A stretch of 64,000 nucleotides of DNA from Gossypium raimondii (Eukaryota > Streptophyta > Magnoliopsida > Malvales > Malvaceae), in the NCBI RefSeq assembly GCF_025698545.1, contig NC_068567.1, forward strand, positions 59,835,371-59,899,370. Reading direction: 5' to 3'. This document shows positions 1-14,500 of the stretch, piece by piece (position 1 is the first letter of the stretch; every line of letters starts with the position of its first letter). The position numbers and the translations under genes were made by a program. The notes beneath the pieces were generated by a model, which searched no databases, was not told the DNA's origin, and saw nothing but the letters and a program-made list of their open reading frames with translations.

Positions 1-162
1 CAGCAACAGGTTGAGAAGGAACATAATAAGACTAAAATACCTCAATTTAGGTGTGCTATATGTAACATAACCTGCGGTCGATCAGAGGATCTGAATTCTC
101 ATCTATGGGGAAGGAAGCACTTAGCTAAACTGAATAGTCTTGGAAGGGGTCAGCTTGCTTGA
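1..162 (+). CDS. C2H2 zinc-finger protein, C-terminal exon (partial)
   Basis: An open frame runs from the first base to a TGA at 160-162 and encodes 53 residues. It contains a clear C2H2 finger of the U1/matrin or jaz type: Cys-x2-Cys (CAIC), then 12 residues to the first His, then five residues to the second His (residues about 18-40). The linker and the basic tail (GRKHLAKLNSLGRG) resemble double-stranded-RNA- or RNP-associated zinc fingers of plants. The gene starts to the left of the window, so domain number and full length are unknown. No splice acceptor need be assumed, because the frame is open at the edge. The zinc finger is certain; the identity of the gene is not. Confidence 0.8.
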   Translation, partial: QQQVEKEHNKTKIPQFRCAICNITCGRSEDLNSHLWGRKHLAKLNSLGRGQLA

Positions 163-1522
163 GTTAGTGTGTCTAATCGATCTTGAACTATTTTACTGCT
201 GTAAAGTTCAAAAACAGAGATGGTTCCGAAGATTGTTTGTCTCTTAGTTTACAGCAGCATGTAATATAGCGGGCTATATAGTACATAGTTTGTGAGGTTT
301 CTTGTTATCCAATATCATCGTTCCATCCATCAGAGTTTGCGAATGATGAATACAAATTCTTAGAAACATTAAAACTGTAAAATGATTTCGGGATCATTAT
401 TTGAGTATTACTATTCAAGTTGGAATTTGAATTAAATACTATTATCCATTAAATATTTGAATTTATAAGAAAAATCAATTTCAAAGTTTACAAACATTTT
501 GCAAAAATCCAAATTCAAATCTACCAATTTTAGATATAAAAAATAAAAATTATAAACTTTATGTGACCATTAGATATGAATATCTAAATTTGAATAAGTA
601 GTATGAATTTGGATAATGGACATCCAAAGTATCTAATTGCATTTGTTCCAAACCTACAACAAATAATAAATTTAATATTCAAATTCAAATTTTATTCAAA
701 TAAGCAATCCAAATTGTCATCACTGGAAAGACTCATCGTGTTTGATAGAATACATCAAAGCTTTTAGAACCAGACCGACGATTGAATCAATCAAACCATT
801 AGTTTACCAATTTGATTGGTTCTTCGATTGACTCAATTAAAAAATCATAAAAAATTTAAAAATATATATTAAAAAATAAAAAGAAACCTGATTTGACATG
901 TTCAACTGATCTTAACCAATTTTCGATCAAATCAGTTCAATACTAGAAAGGTACCTTAATCAGTTTCCAAACCAATCAATCTTACTAACCAGTCCAGTTC
1001 GAACCTCTTTGGATTACGTTTCATACTAAATGATAAAACACGATACGTCTTTGGGACGTTGGAAATGGAAGAAAGCGAAGCATAAACCGATTGAGCAGTA
1101 GAGGCTTTCGGTGGAGCATCAATGGTTAACCAATTAAACAAACAAAAAATTAAATCCAAAACAAAGAATCCGGGTAAGGAAGCATAAGGCCCCTGCAAAA
1201 AATTTATTCGCAGGGCGATATGCTCTTGGAGAATCTAGTCTACCACCGGTATTGAATTTTTCCAAAAGAGATGGATTTAACAACCGATATTTACCACAAT
1301 TGCCAGTAATAGCATGCATTACATCCGCAACCACTATAAATGTGACCGCGAACAAAAATGTGTCCACAACCATAGTTAAATAACATTAAGGACAATCTTA
1401 TTTCCCGTTTTCCCGTCTTATAAACTAGCAGTATAGGGAATCAGTTGAAAGGTGGTTAAGTGAAGATCTTGACATTGGTACATGGCAGACCTACAACTCC
1501 TGAAAGAACAATCCGATCATGG
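163..1522. other. Intergenic: 3' flanks of the zinc-finger gene and of ALDH6 copy A
   Basis: This holds the 3' flank of the zinc-finger gene (+) and, at its right end, the 3' flank of ALDH6 copy A (-). It is very AT-rich from about 350 to 720. The stretch 744-950 has repeated pieces built on an ATTGAATCAATCAAACC-like theme, resembling the core of the fold-back element at 25441-26770. A 79-codon minus ORF (1134-1373) lies just downstream of copy A; I see no family match for it and do not call it a gene. Confidence 0.5.
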
Positions 1523-4500
1523 TTATAACTTCTGCGATGTTGGCATTGCTAGGGAAACTCCGCTGCCGCTAGGTAAATCCTTCCATTGTTGAGTAACTGT
1601 TTTAATCTGGGTGAAAAAGTTAACTCCAGCCTTGCCTGCAATTAAGAACGAGCTTCTGAGTCAAACGATTGGTTGAAAAGTGGGGGTTATCAGCAGATGG
1701 CAAGTTGAAGAACTATGTTAGTTATTATGTATATATTACCGTAAAAGTTAAGGTCGCCCGCGAAAGATGCTTTATTGCCAGTAAATGAGAAAAATGGCAA
1801 GGGAACTGGTATGGGGACATTGATGCCAACCTAAATACAATCAAAACATATTAATGATTTGAACTTTCAAAGCAACAAAGAAATGACCTTTCAGTTAATC
1901 CTATCATGTTTCGTAAGTGGTACTTGTATGAGTTATGTAATTGCAGCTCTGAGCAATTTTCAATATACCCTACTATATTTGATCCACAGTTTTACCTGCC
2001 CGGCCTCAACCTCTGTCTGGAATTTCCTCGCTACAGCACCGGATGTAGTAAATATAGAAGCACCATTACCATATCTGAAACAGAGCGCAACTCACAAGTG
2101 AGACAAACATTGATGCATAACTTAGGATGACCAAAAGAGAGTCAGATTCGGGATGTACTTGTTTCTGTTAACAATGTTTAAAGCGTCTTCCAAGCTGTCA
2201 GCCTGAACATGTGGCATGAAAAGAAGAAACAGTCAGCAATGCTAATCAATTAAAAGTTTGATTAGCTAAGAAACAGAGAGGGAAGTAACTCACCTTCATG
2301 CAAACAAGAACTGGGCCGAAGATTTCCTCCTGCACAGGCCAAAATATAGTCAAGGTATCTTCTATGAATGTTCAAGAGTCATTCTTACCCACTCCTGGTA
2401 TTTTCATGACCACAATTTAAACAATGCGTTACAAGTCATAAACAGAAATGAATACCTTATAGCATTTCATGTCAGCTGTGACACCAGTTAAAATTGTCGG
2501 ACCAATAAAATTTCCTTGCTCATATCCCGGAACCTATTTTGTCACTCATAGATAGTTAGTAACAGGTTTTTGTTGAGAAGTTCAAAAATCTAGTTAGCAG
2601 CAAGGAAACAAAGACCTAACAAGGACCATACCAACCCACTTCAGAAAGATATCAATAAACCAATCAGGGAAGAAGAGATGGAGGAGGTGGAGGAAAGATC
2701 TTAGCTTAGGTACACCAAACCATTAGGATTTTGTAATAACTCATTCTCTCTGGATCTTATTATATTCTATAAATATTCTTCAATCTCTGCTGCCAATAAG
2801 GGCCCAAGACAAATCCAGTTTTAAGTGGTTCCAAAATATTCAATGATTTTATGCGCTTTATCAGGATTTTTCAATCTTGAAGATGGAATATACTATCTAT
2901 ATGATGCCACAAGTAAAAAGTTAATTGAATAGGGAAGAAATATTAAATACCACGACATTTCTCCCATCAAGCAGTAGTTTTGCACCACGCTCAACTCCAG
3001 ATTGAACTAACCTGCATATTCGTTCTTTAGCCTGTAAAAGCAAAAGAATTCCAATGAACAAATGAAAACATCAAGGATCCAAACAAATGAGAAGAATGAA
3101 AAGAAAGCATTAAAAGGGACATCAGAAATGGTAGATTGAGGTCATTAGTCCCCATCCCCCTAGATGGAGTCAAGTTGGCTCAAGCTACAACCTTTTTGCT
3201 GGAATTCCCAGCTTCAAGGCCAATGTTTTTGATTATCCGAATAATATGTTATATCAGTCGCCTTCTGGAAAGAACCTTATAAGTATAAACCTATTCACTC
3301 AAATAACCTGATCATAATGAGTGATTGGGCTCATCCCTGCATCACCTCGTGTAGTTTATCAGATATTTCTGGATTATTCTGTCTTTTTTTTAATAAAAGA
3401 AGAGTCTGGGACGAAAGAGAAGAAAAAAGGGAAGAAAGATATGCTCTACGAAATTATACAACCCTGTGATGGACCTGATACCTTGATACAGGTAGGCCCA
3501 GACCTAGGCCTAGGATAAATAATAGATTTCACGTCGTCCTCCCAGAGAATTAGGGCTTTTCAAATTGTCAGAAAAAAAAAAGAAAAGCTTCGGCATGATT
3601 TCTACTATATTTAGTGAGAATTAGAGGCATGTTAGCAGTTGTCCAGAAAAGGTGGGAAATATCTTGAACATGCAATACCTGTTTGCTAATCACTGGACCA
3701 AGGTCTGCATTGGGTTCAATTCCAGCATTAACTTTAAGACCTTTGGCACGTTCAACCAGGTCATTCAACCTGGAAAGTTCAGGAACCCCCTTAATCATAG
3801 CTTCCCAAAATTACAAGAAGACAGAGGAAAAACACAATACCATGATTCAGAGTCACCAACAAAGACTATTGTGCTAAGTGCCATGCACCTTTGTCCCGCA
3901 GCACCAAAACCAGCAGCAAGTAGAGCATTTAGTGTAGCATCCTTGTTTGCATCAGGCATGACAATGCCATGATTTTTGGCCCCCATATTGGACTGAGAAA
4001 AATATTTAATTGAGAAGGAAACTTAGTTCAACTTTAGAAAGTCATATAAGTTGTTAAGCATCCAAACTATTACTAATCAGCAAGTTGGAGAGGCCAAACC
4101 TGAGTATAAGGAAATAGCAAATTGTAAACTTAACTGATGTGGATATGGTAGCTTAACAGAAGTGATCATCTCACTAGGAGATAAATCATGTATTGCTTAT
4201 AATGTAAGTTAAATGATACCTGCACACGTTTTCCTTTAGCAGAAGCTCTTCCATATATGTGCATGCCAGCCTTCAAAAAATTAAAAAGAAAACATCAAGA
4301 AGAATATAACCAAAATACTGAACTGCTTTGTGAAACATAAATGCCTTTTCATGAATCGCAAAAAGAAGTTTAGGACAATAACAGTCATATCACAACAGAA
4401 ATAGCCATGGCAATTTACCCATGAAGTACCAAAAGATACTATATAGGCAAAGGAAGATGTCTAAGGTGCCGGAGAAAATTAAACATGAAGGAGACGATGC

Positions 4501-7190
4501 ACATGATAAAATAGTTTACATCTTGAAAACAACTAGGGACATCAAAGTGAGGGGAAGTCAAAATTTAAGACTTCATAGTGTTAGACGTGAAGAGTTGATC
4601 CTAGGAGAAACAAATGGCAAGACCTACTTCATTGAAGACATTAAAAAATGTTATGAAAGAAGCGAAGAATGAATTTCTCATATTTGGTCCTGCATTGGTC
4701 AAAGAATCTTTGGTACTTCACAAAGTTGTTACATCAGGTTATCACAAGCAATTTTAGGAGCAAAAACCAAAACAATTAAAGAAGAGAACTATTTAGAACT
4801 CAAATTTCTGAAAGGTCGCAATGATAGTCATCTGTGTGCTTTGGACACAAAAGGCATACTTACAGTATTAGAACCAACAAATGATATAGCTCTGATATCA
4901 TCATCATCACAAATAGCATTAACAATGTCCTGCCACAGAAAAAGACATTAGAATTTTTATGGTAGAATCAATTAAATGAAACATTATACATTTATGCTAC
5001 TTATACAACATTGAAGATAAATAAAGATAAATAAAAATATGTGTTTTTGGCCTGCAGATGGTAATCAAACTGTACATTTACTGAAAAATTATTACTTCGA
5101 TATTCAAAGTGACATTTAAAGAATAGCAACTATGCAAATAGATGTATATATTAGAAATAAAGATAAATAAAACTGTGGACTTCATAAAATCATGTTAATG
5201 AGGAACCTACATTGGTGCCATGAACTATATTTAAGACACCCGGGGGCAGACCAGCTTCAATTGCTAACTCAGCCAGCATTATGGATGCCCCTGGAAAGTA
5301 AAAAAAAATGGCATTTTAAGAAAAGAGTTGGAGAGTAAAGTGAAGTCATGTAAGAACAAAGGAACGACAACCAAGTTGTCCTTTTCTTATGTAACTGAAA
5401 AAATTAAGGTAGTAACAATAGTAATTACAAGGAAAACTCAAATGATAATGTCCCACCCATGTATGGCACATCAACATCCAAATAAGATCTTTAACGACCA
5501 GCCACAATAAAACAAGCTATAGCAACATTTTGTCCTCCAAGGATGGACACATGACAACATAATGAGTGAAAACAATGCCCCAGATACTACATCATACAAT
5601 TATTAGGTTGAACTCACCAGGATCCTTTTCCGATGGCTTTAAAACAAAAGTATTACCACATGTAACTGCGACAGGGAACATCTGCAGTAAAATAAAAAAA
5701 AAACCATATGTTAACTTCTCTCTTGTATGGATTTGATAAAAACGGCCTTTCTGGAAGTAGGCAACAACTTACTACCAAAACTAGGAAGAAGCAATAAAGT
5801 TTATACTTTACCATCTATACAATCAATATTAGTGAAGAACCAAACTGCTTGGTATGAGTTCCTAAGTTTATGAAGAAAAATAATTGCACTAAAATGCTGA
5901 TTAATGAGAAATGAGAATCCATTAAAGTTCATAAGCCCGAAATTTAATAGGGGGACAAAAAAGTATAAATTAGAAATAGATAGCCAACAATTGCTATGCT
6001 GTGAAAATTGAAACTACTATGTATAAAATGAAGACTTACCCATAAGGGAATCATTGCTGGAAAGTTGAAGGGACAAATCCCAGCACAAACACCTAGTGGT
6101 TCTCTAACACTATATGTATCGATTCCACTAGCTACATTGGGGACATACTCTCCCATTTGCAGGGTTGCCATTCCACAACTATGTTCCACCACCTCTATAT
6201 GAAAAAAGTCCAGAAAATAAAACAAAAAAGGAAAAGGAAAAAAATATTAATCTTTAACACTGTTAAGGTTGACGATTTCTGCTACCAACTCAAACAGTAC
6301 ATTGAAGGATATAGATACCAACCAAGTCCCCGAAAGACATCTCCATGAGCATCCTTCAATGTCTTGCCCTGTTCAGTTGTAATATTCTTGGCCAGTTTAT
6401 CCTAAAAGCAAAATAAAGATTGAATAGATTCATTAGCTAAAAAAGCATCTATACAAAAAACTTACTACACAAAGAAAAACCTGAACTGAGCTCATGCTTT
6501 ACCATATCCCTACGAATAAGCTCTTGGAGTTTGAACATAATACGCTGACGAGTTGTAATTGGGGTATTTCGCCATGACGGGAAAGCTTGCTTTGCTGCAG
6601 CCACTGCAGCTTTGAACTCTTCATTTGTAGTTAAAGGAATTTGTGAAACAACTTCTTGCGTCGCCTATTTAATTTTCCAAACTAACATATATTACAATTA
6701 ATTCCAAGAGCTGAATATTCTTATCTATAAAAAAGATTAGGATGAGACACTCACAGGGTTTATAACATCAATGGTTGATGTTGATTTCGAATCAACAAAA
6801 GCACCTCCTATAAGATTAGGAACCCTCTGTATAAAACCCAATCCGATCAATACATAAAAAAGAATTGAATAAATACCATTTTGCATTAAAAAAAAGGGAT
6901 CTCGATAGAACGAAAAATACACGTATCATTGGAAGAACGATAAATAGAAGCAAAAGCGTTATACCGAAGGATTACGGTGATTAAAAGAAGATTCAGTAGC
7001 AGTAGAGAAACGAGGACTCGCAGAAGCCAAAACCTGAGGCCTTAAAGCCGGTAAATTCTTCACTGCAACAAAAGGGAACAGCAAAATAATCAAAAATTAA
7101 ACAAATAAATGAAATTCGTCCTTTTTTTTCTTTTAATTGATTTTGGTTTTTAAGTTTTTGTTTACCTTTTTGAAGTGAAAATCGCATCAT
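1523..7190 (-). CDS. ALDH6B2: Methylmalonate-semialdehyde dehydrogenase, ALDH6 family, copy A (19 exons)
   Basis: This mitochondrial CoA-acylating aldehyde dehydrogenase converts malonate and methylmalonate semialdehyde to acetyl- or propionyl-CoA in valine and pyrimidine breakdown. Coding exons (minus, 5' to 3'): 7190-7166, 7062-6965, 6826-6755, 6664-6503, 6401-6323, 6194-6040, 5681-5618, 5290-5211, 4929-4864, 4270-4220, 3992-3841, 3769-3679, 3031-2951, 2533-2456, 2329-2294, 2202-2159, 2074-1996, 1830-1740, 1635-1523. All borders are GT..AG and phases agree. The sum is 1617 nt (538 residues), the usual plant length. The start MMRFSLQK plus a basic, Ser-rich stretch looks like a mitochondrial presequence. 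Catalytic features are present: oxyanion-hole Asn189 in CPFNFP, Lys212 in LKPSEKD, nucleophile Cys320 in GQRCMALS, and EEIFGPV at 419-425. It is the downstream partner of a tandem pair, and I see no defect. The symbol rests on the Arabidopsis orthologue name. Confidence 0.95.
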
Positions 7191-8517
7191 CTTTTTCCTC
7201 TGTGAATAAGCTCGCTGTATGTTAAGATCATCAAGAGAGTGAAAGCAATATTTTCTTGATATAGTGAACTGCTTGTTCCAGTATTTTTATCAGTACAAGA
7301 CAATACCAAAATAAATAAATAAATAATTGCGATCTTCTTTGATGGTAAATATTATTAATTATAATTAATTATTAGTAAGAAACGTAATCCGAAGGAATCT
7401 TATTTGGCAGTGCCAATCCAGACAGTTGCCCGCGTTGGCTTATTTGCCATTACCAAATCATGCGAGTGCGCTTACTCATCCATCCACCCCTTATTCTTAT
7501 CTACTATTTTAAAAAAATAAATAAATTATAAGATTACTAAAGACCAAAGCTTATCATGGTCAAGTCAGATAAAAATCGAATAATGAGCATTTGCTTTGAT
7601 GCAAACTGGAAAATCGAAAATTTCATTGTGTGTTTTCACCAAAAAGAAAAATAAAAAAATCATTGTGTGTATAAGATATACTAACATTGTATAATATTAC
7701 AATTAAATTTAAATAAATATATTATACTTTTAGTTAAATAATATATTAAACAAATCAAGTTAGTAAGGCTTTGACTTAATGAAAGTTTGAAATCTTAACT
7801 TTCAATCGGTTTAAGTATTACTAATACTTTATAATTTATAATAATTAATTTTGATTATAATTATCTATATATTAATAAATAATTAGAATTGTGATTATAC
7901 CTTAAATTTCATATAAATATATATTAAATCCAATTCTACATTTCATTAGTCAAATCGACTAAATTCGAACGACGTTGTTATTATTACATTAACAAATTTA
8001 ATTAGAGGGCTGCGAATAATTTAAAAAGTATACCCGAAAAAAATAAATAAATTTCATTGGTCAAACCTCAATTCTAGGCATAGTGATCAACCAAAGGGGT
8101 CTTAGATAACCTATAAAATCGGATAAAAAGCCCACCAACCATTAGAAAATAAAATACACAAACACAAGAAGAATACAAGCATAATGAAGATTAAACCAAA
8201 CATTAATTTTCTATTTTTTTTTAGTCTTGATTTGGAAAATTTCAATTGCATACAGCCAGTTAATCTATACTGATAATTCATGGTATCCCATTACGTTACG
8301 CAAAAGGACATCCAAAAAAAAGGAGAAAAGGCTACAATTTTAATAGATATATATATATAGAAATTGCGATCTTATTTCTTCATTATTAATCGAAGAAAAG
8401 GAAAATAGGGAGGAAAAGGGTTAAAAATGAGATATGCTGGTTAGTCTTTTATATCAAAATTATGAACTCAACTACGAATCAGACGCATGCAAATTTTGCT
8501 ATTATTATTATTGTTAT
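7191..8517. other. Intergenic spacer between the tandem ALDH6 copies
   Basis: This 1.3-kb AT-rich spacer should hold the promoter and leader of copy A and the 3' UTR of copy B, both transcribed leftward. I see no coding capacity, only short homopolymer and AT runs. I could not pick a TATA box or poly(A) signal with confidence. The short spacing fits a tandem duplication. Confidence 0.6.
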
Positions 8518-11500
8518 TTATACATCACTGCTAGTGCCTGCTGCTACATCCTTCCATTGTTGAGAAACTGTTTTAATCTGGGTGTAGAATTGAATTCCTG
8601 CCTTGCCTGTGTGAGTGAGCCAGTCCCACATGAATACACAAATAGTTTATTAAAAAAAAGAACAATAATATTTCATTATCTCATCTTGATCAAGGGAGAA
8701 ATGAAATATAACAAGCTTCCTAAGGATGTAAAATATACCATCGAAATTGATATCACCGGCGAACAATGGCTTTAAGCTTGTAAAACAAGAAAAAGGGAAT
8801 GGGGCTGAAATTGGAATATTGATGCCAACCTGTGTCAAATACACCCATTAAAAGAAGATCAACCATTTTTTATAACATATAGCCAACTCATGGGGACAAT
8901 GGCTGCTGCATTACCTGCCCAACCTCAATCTCGGTTTGAAATTTCCTTGCTGTTACACCTGATGTAGTAAATATTGAAGCTCCATTGCCATATCTGTAAG
9001 AGGAACGTATAAGGTAAATAAAAAGCTGCAAAAGTTTTGTATGATGAGGGAATCTAGGGATGTTGGAATTGGAACATTACTTATTCCTGTTAACAATGTC
9101 TATAGCCTCTTCTATGTTGTCTGCCTGTGCAACGATAAGAAAAAAAATACATATATCAGCATGTCTTACATACACAACAAACTTTCCCAATTGGAGCGTC
9201 ATACAAACTGAAACAGCAATAAGTAGCAAACCTCCATGCACAGGAGAACCGGGCCACAAGTTTCCTCCTGTATCAGCTAAGAAATTCTCATTAAGTATTT
9301 TGATTGAATATAGACTTCAAGTCTCTACTTATATGAGAAATCGTATCTTTGCAAGGAATGTTTATACCTTGTAACATTCCATGCTGACCTTGACATTGGA
9401 TAAGATTGTTGGGCCAATGAAGTTACCATGCTCATACCCTGGAACCTACATTATTCATAAGGTAACCATTTGAACAAGGCCCATTTGACTTTTCTCAAAT
9501 TTCGAAGTAAAACTGCATTTCTGGACATGCATCCTAAAATTTTCTACAGTATAATACCAAAGATCACCATAACCACTACCAACTTAAGCATGTCACCATG
9601 GTCCATATGCATCACTGGATTCCAAGTTACATGGAGAATCTTGGACATTCTTTTGTAGCATAACTTCAGAAGCTTGAAAGGTAAAACATTCTAAGAAATA
9701 AACTGGACTAGAAGATGACCATTTTTATGAGTTAACATTTCACCTTCTGATGTTCAGTATTTTTTTAGTTTCACTGTAATTTCGGTGGATTATAGATTGC
9801 AAAGACTTGAGCTTCAGCATGGGGAGGTCAAGAACTAGTATTCACAACTAATTTGAGATAGAAGCATGCAAGGTCCTAACAATTTTTTCCCCAATGGCAT
9901 TGCCAGAGTCTTAAGTCGTGAATGAATGTGGTGAATAATTAAATTTGCCTTCATGTAAGAAGTGGGGCAGGGAGAGGGGGTTCGTGGCAGAGGAAAATGC
10001 TGCCTCCGCTTGAGTGGGCTGAGGTACAAAAAAGAAGAGATCAAACTTCCGCAACTATATTCTGATAACCCCAATGACATCTATCACAATAATCCCTTTA
10101 TAACCAGAGTCCAAACTCCAAACAAGCAGAGCATCTGCCCTTGCTTGAAATTTGCGTCAATATCAGCTCATAAATACAAGAAAGCACCAGAAAATCTTAA
10201 AACCTATGAGATCATAGATATTCAAGGAAAAAGTATCATTTCTCTTTTCAATTAAAGCTACTGAGGCCAAGAAAAAAAAATCCATAATACATAATTCAAG
10301 CAGATCATAGATCAAACTGATAAAACTCAAAACAAAATGAAATACCAGAATATTTCTCCCATCAACTACTAGTTTTGCACCACTGTCAACACTTGATTGG
10401 ATCAATCTGCATATGAGTTCCTTTGCCTGTCAACCACCACGACCATTTAAGAATGTGGTTTCATAATTGAGCAGGACATGCAAAAATACATGGTGTTCAA
10501 CAAGCAACTCACACATGCTCCAAACCAAAATTTTATAAATTGTTTCACCTCAAGCAGCACAAAATATCTCAAAGGAATTCACTTCCAAATCACCATATCG
10601 GCTTCATATAATTAATGAAAATTTAGTTAACCATAAATTAGATTGTACCTGCTTGCTAATCACCGGACCAATGTCTGTATCGGGTTCTGTTCCGGGTTGT
10701 ACTCTAAGTGCTTTCGCACGCTCCACCAGTTTATCTTCCCTAGGAAAAGTTCATGCAAACATCTTTTATACCAATGCATCTCAAATCAATCACATAACTT
10801 CAACCTAACATTAGAAAAGGAAGAAGAGAGAACAACAAGAGAAGGGAGAAAGGTTGGCGGTTCTAAATATGAAATAAAAATAAAAATAACATCGACAGAA
10901 AACCTAGATGCCTCTATTCTTGGTAAGTCTATACTTGTTTTTCCCATTAAAATGCTCTTGCTATTTAGGAGTCTTGGCTGCAGATACCAGAAAAATAACT
11001 TTGTGATGGTGTAGGCTATTTTCCCCTTTTTTAGAAAACAGCCAAACTCAGTTTTACAATGAGTTTTACTATTGAAAATAATTTAAATTAAAATAAATAT
11101 GTCCACACCATTATTTGGTGTAGGCCAAAGCTGGGACTGACTCTTTTCAGCCCAAAGCCTTAACTTTATATGAGGGAACAAGGGAAAATCCTCACATATG
11201 TGAGCATATATTTCCTCATCAATCCAAATGAAAAATAAATGAAATAAACAGAAGATTGGAAGATTGAAAACCTCTCCTTGATATATTAATAAGTAAAATT
11301 AAAATGTAAAAGAAAATAAGGCCACTGATAAGGTGACTTACAGCAATCAGATAACATATAGAGAGAGATGTATTAAGAATAGTTAAGAGAAAGAATGATC
11401 ATAAATCAATGGTTGTTAGAAAATGAAGCTTAAGACCTCAGAAAATATAGCTCACAAAAATATAAGCAAGAAAACAGCTACCATGGAGTCAAGCCTCCAA

Positions 11501-14500
11501 CAAAGACAACTGTACTTAGTGACATGCGCTTCTGCCCTGCCCCACCAAAGCCAGCTGTAACTAGAGCATTTAGTGTAGTATCCATGCTTGCGTCAGGCAT
11601 TACAACTGCATGATTTTTTGCTCCAAAATTGCACTAAAACCAACAATAGACAAGCAAAATTAACAACCTTTCAGAAAAAGATAAAACAGAAAAATTAACA
11701 TCAAACTCAGATAATTTGCCAGGGCAAGACAGCTACTAGAATGTTTGTAGAAAAATAACAGATTGGTTTCCCAAAAAGTACCTGAACACGCTTTCCTTTA
11801 GCAGAAGCTCTAGAATACACATAAGAACCAGCCTAGTAAAAGTTAAAAACATGCAAAACAGTAATTAGTAAGAAGTACATACTAATACATGGTCAAAAGC
11901 TCTATGAGAGATCAATAACCAGCAAAGATTTCAAAATTCAAATGACCTATGGGAGAGAACAACAAGAATACTTCCATGATTTTGGACACAAATTGAACCA
12001 CAAACCTTTGATCACCAATTATTGATACATAAGTTGCATCTATTTACAGTTTCAAGGAGTTCAACAGAGCAGGGCAAGAAAACTATATGGATTTTGCTAT
12101 GTTTGCCAAATCTATAAATTCATTCTAATATTATCCATTGTTCTAAACAGAAGAACCTCCTCTTTCTATCATTAAGTATTCTCACATTCTCAAGAAACCT
12201 TTAGGTTGCCACTGTTCACATTTCCTAGAAGAAGAAAAAAAACTTATCAAAATACAGACCTGTCTTAAGGATTAGATGTCATGACTGTACTTTTAGTAGT
12301 TGTCAACCCTTCAGAACTCTTAACACATAAATCCATAATCAACCATGTTAAACCTAACTTAAGAAAGACAATTTTTATACGGATAAAACATACACAGACA
12401 AGGCAACATGCCAGTTCCTAGCAAATGAGAATATAGGTCGCCGGACATGGCAATAGAGATTTTTTAATTTTTTTTATATAGAAGTATTCAATGAGAACAT
12501 AAATATTGGTACTTTTCATTAATATATAATCAAATCGTTTGTGAACTTAAAAATTCTTAATTGGACTTGATCTAAATTTTTAATATATAATTAATTATTT
12601 TACAAACTAAAAGTTGGAATTAAACCAGATTATAGGATCGAAACAAATTGAATTGTGCTATTTTGCCGAAATGAGTCAAGATTGGATTATCTTGTTTCCT
12701 TCTCCCAAAAAGTGTGTTTCATGTCTAGACAAAAATTAGAACTCCCCCTCGTTCTCCCTTATTCTTCTGTCTATATCCGATCGTATTCTCTCTGCCTCTG
12801 TTCTACAGATTTTGGCAACTATTCATCATTAAAGGCATCATTTTTCCCTTCCTCTTCTTCTCTATCTATTCTTTCTCATTCCCTATCTAAGCTCTTATTC
12901 TTTCAAGAACACCAGACTTCATTCTGCCTCTCTGCTCCAGGTATCAGAAACTAGCTCATCATTGTCACCCATAACACTAATGTGAACCTCAGTGTTTGAG
13001 CTCTTTTAACCCCCAAAATTTTTATTTCCCTCATCTCAATTTTTCATCCTTTGTCCACACATCTGTAGACTGTGTTGGACCATGTGCACTTCAATTCTTT
13101 TCAATGTGTGGAATTGTTGCCAACGTGTTTTGCTGTGTTTCCGAATTTCATCACAGACAATGGTACAAGACCAGAAAGAGGGGATTTCCCGTGTCCATGC
13201 TTAACTTGCCACGATGATCATAAAAGTAAACAGGAAAAAAAAACATAATGTGAAGGTAATAGTAAGTAATGACTGAATAACTTACAGTACTTGGACCAAC
13301 AAAAGATACAGCTTTGATGTCATCATCATCACATATGGTACTAATGATTTCCTAAACAAAATCAAAGGGAAGCACAATAGAACCCAGTAATAAGTAAGTG
13401 AAAATAGAGATATTGCATATAGTACAACGCCAAATAATCAAAAGGTTAAAATATACTCCAAGTTCCTGTACTCTGCATATTTGGAATTAGTCCCTCTACT
13501 TTTATTTCTAGGAATTTTAGCCCCTCTACTTTCTGGATTTAAAAATTTAGGTCCAATTGTTAACACTATTAAAATTATTCTATTAAATTTGCTGGCATGA
13601 CAATTTGAAATTAAAAAAATACCCACTTGATAACCATGTAACCGAAAAAGTGACATAATAAACATGAATTTAATAGAAGAATTTGAACAATGTTAACAAT
13701 TGGACTTGCATTTTTACATCGAAAAGGTAGAGGGACTAAATTCCAAATGTTTGAAGAATATAGGGACTTGGAGCATATTTTAACCTAATCAAAATACAGA
13801 CTGGATCATGGAAACGACTAATATGATGGACAAATCAATGTCATAAACCCAACAGAACAGCTTCACTCAATATATTGTTGAAAAAAAAACATTGTTGATA
13901 ATAAAAGAAGGTTGCATGCTTATCCTCTGAAGCATTTCAAGGGATGCTATTAATAAAGGATATGAACCAATAAACAACTGTAAGTCCAAACTCAAAAACT
14001 TACATTGGAGCCATGAACAATATTTAAGACACCATTAGGCAGGCCAGCCTCCACTGCTAGCTCAGCAAGCATCACAGCAGCCCCTGAAAGAACATGAGAA
14101 CATATCAGTTATACACTTTGAGAATAACAGCCTTATGTAGGAACAATGAATCATCAAATAAGATTTGCTTAAAATAGGAGCTTTATCTTCTCATTTGTAA
14201 ATATTTAGCTAAAGCTGTAGAATGCTTCAAATGTTTGAGTTCAGATTGAGAAACAATAATAAGTCATGCCAAAGCTCACTCAAATTTGCAACCATGCTCC
14301 ATATGCATTTCAAAGCTCTTATCATTTTAACCTTCTAAGTATGAAGTGGCTTCAACACTTTTCAAGTTCTTAGCAACAACTGACGTTTTTTTCCCTATAC
14401 AGTAATGAGTCAAATCTCCATTAAAGAATGCATCCAAATGTAAAAGGAAATTATCTCAATGCAATCCTACCACGTGAGACTCGAGGATTTCACCAGTGCT

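Noticed and set aside
12655..12954. 99-codon plus ORF in an intron of ALDH6 copy B, Ser/Leu-rich
   Set aside because: Pyrimidine-rich tract reading as Ser/Leu/Phe; antisense to the gene and without family features.
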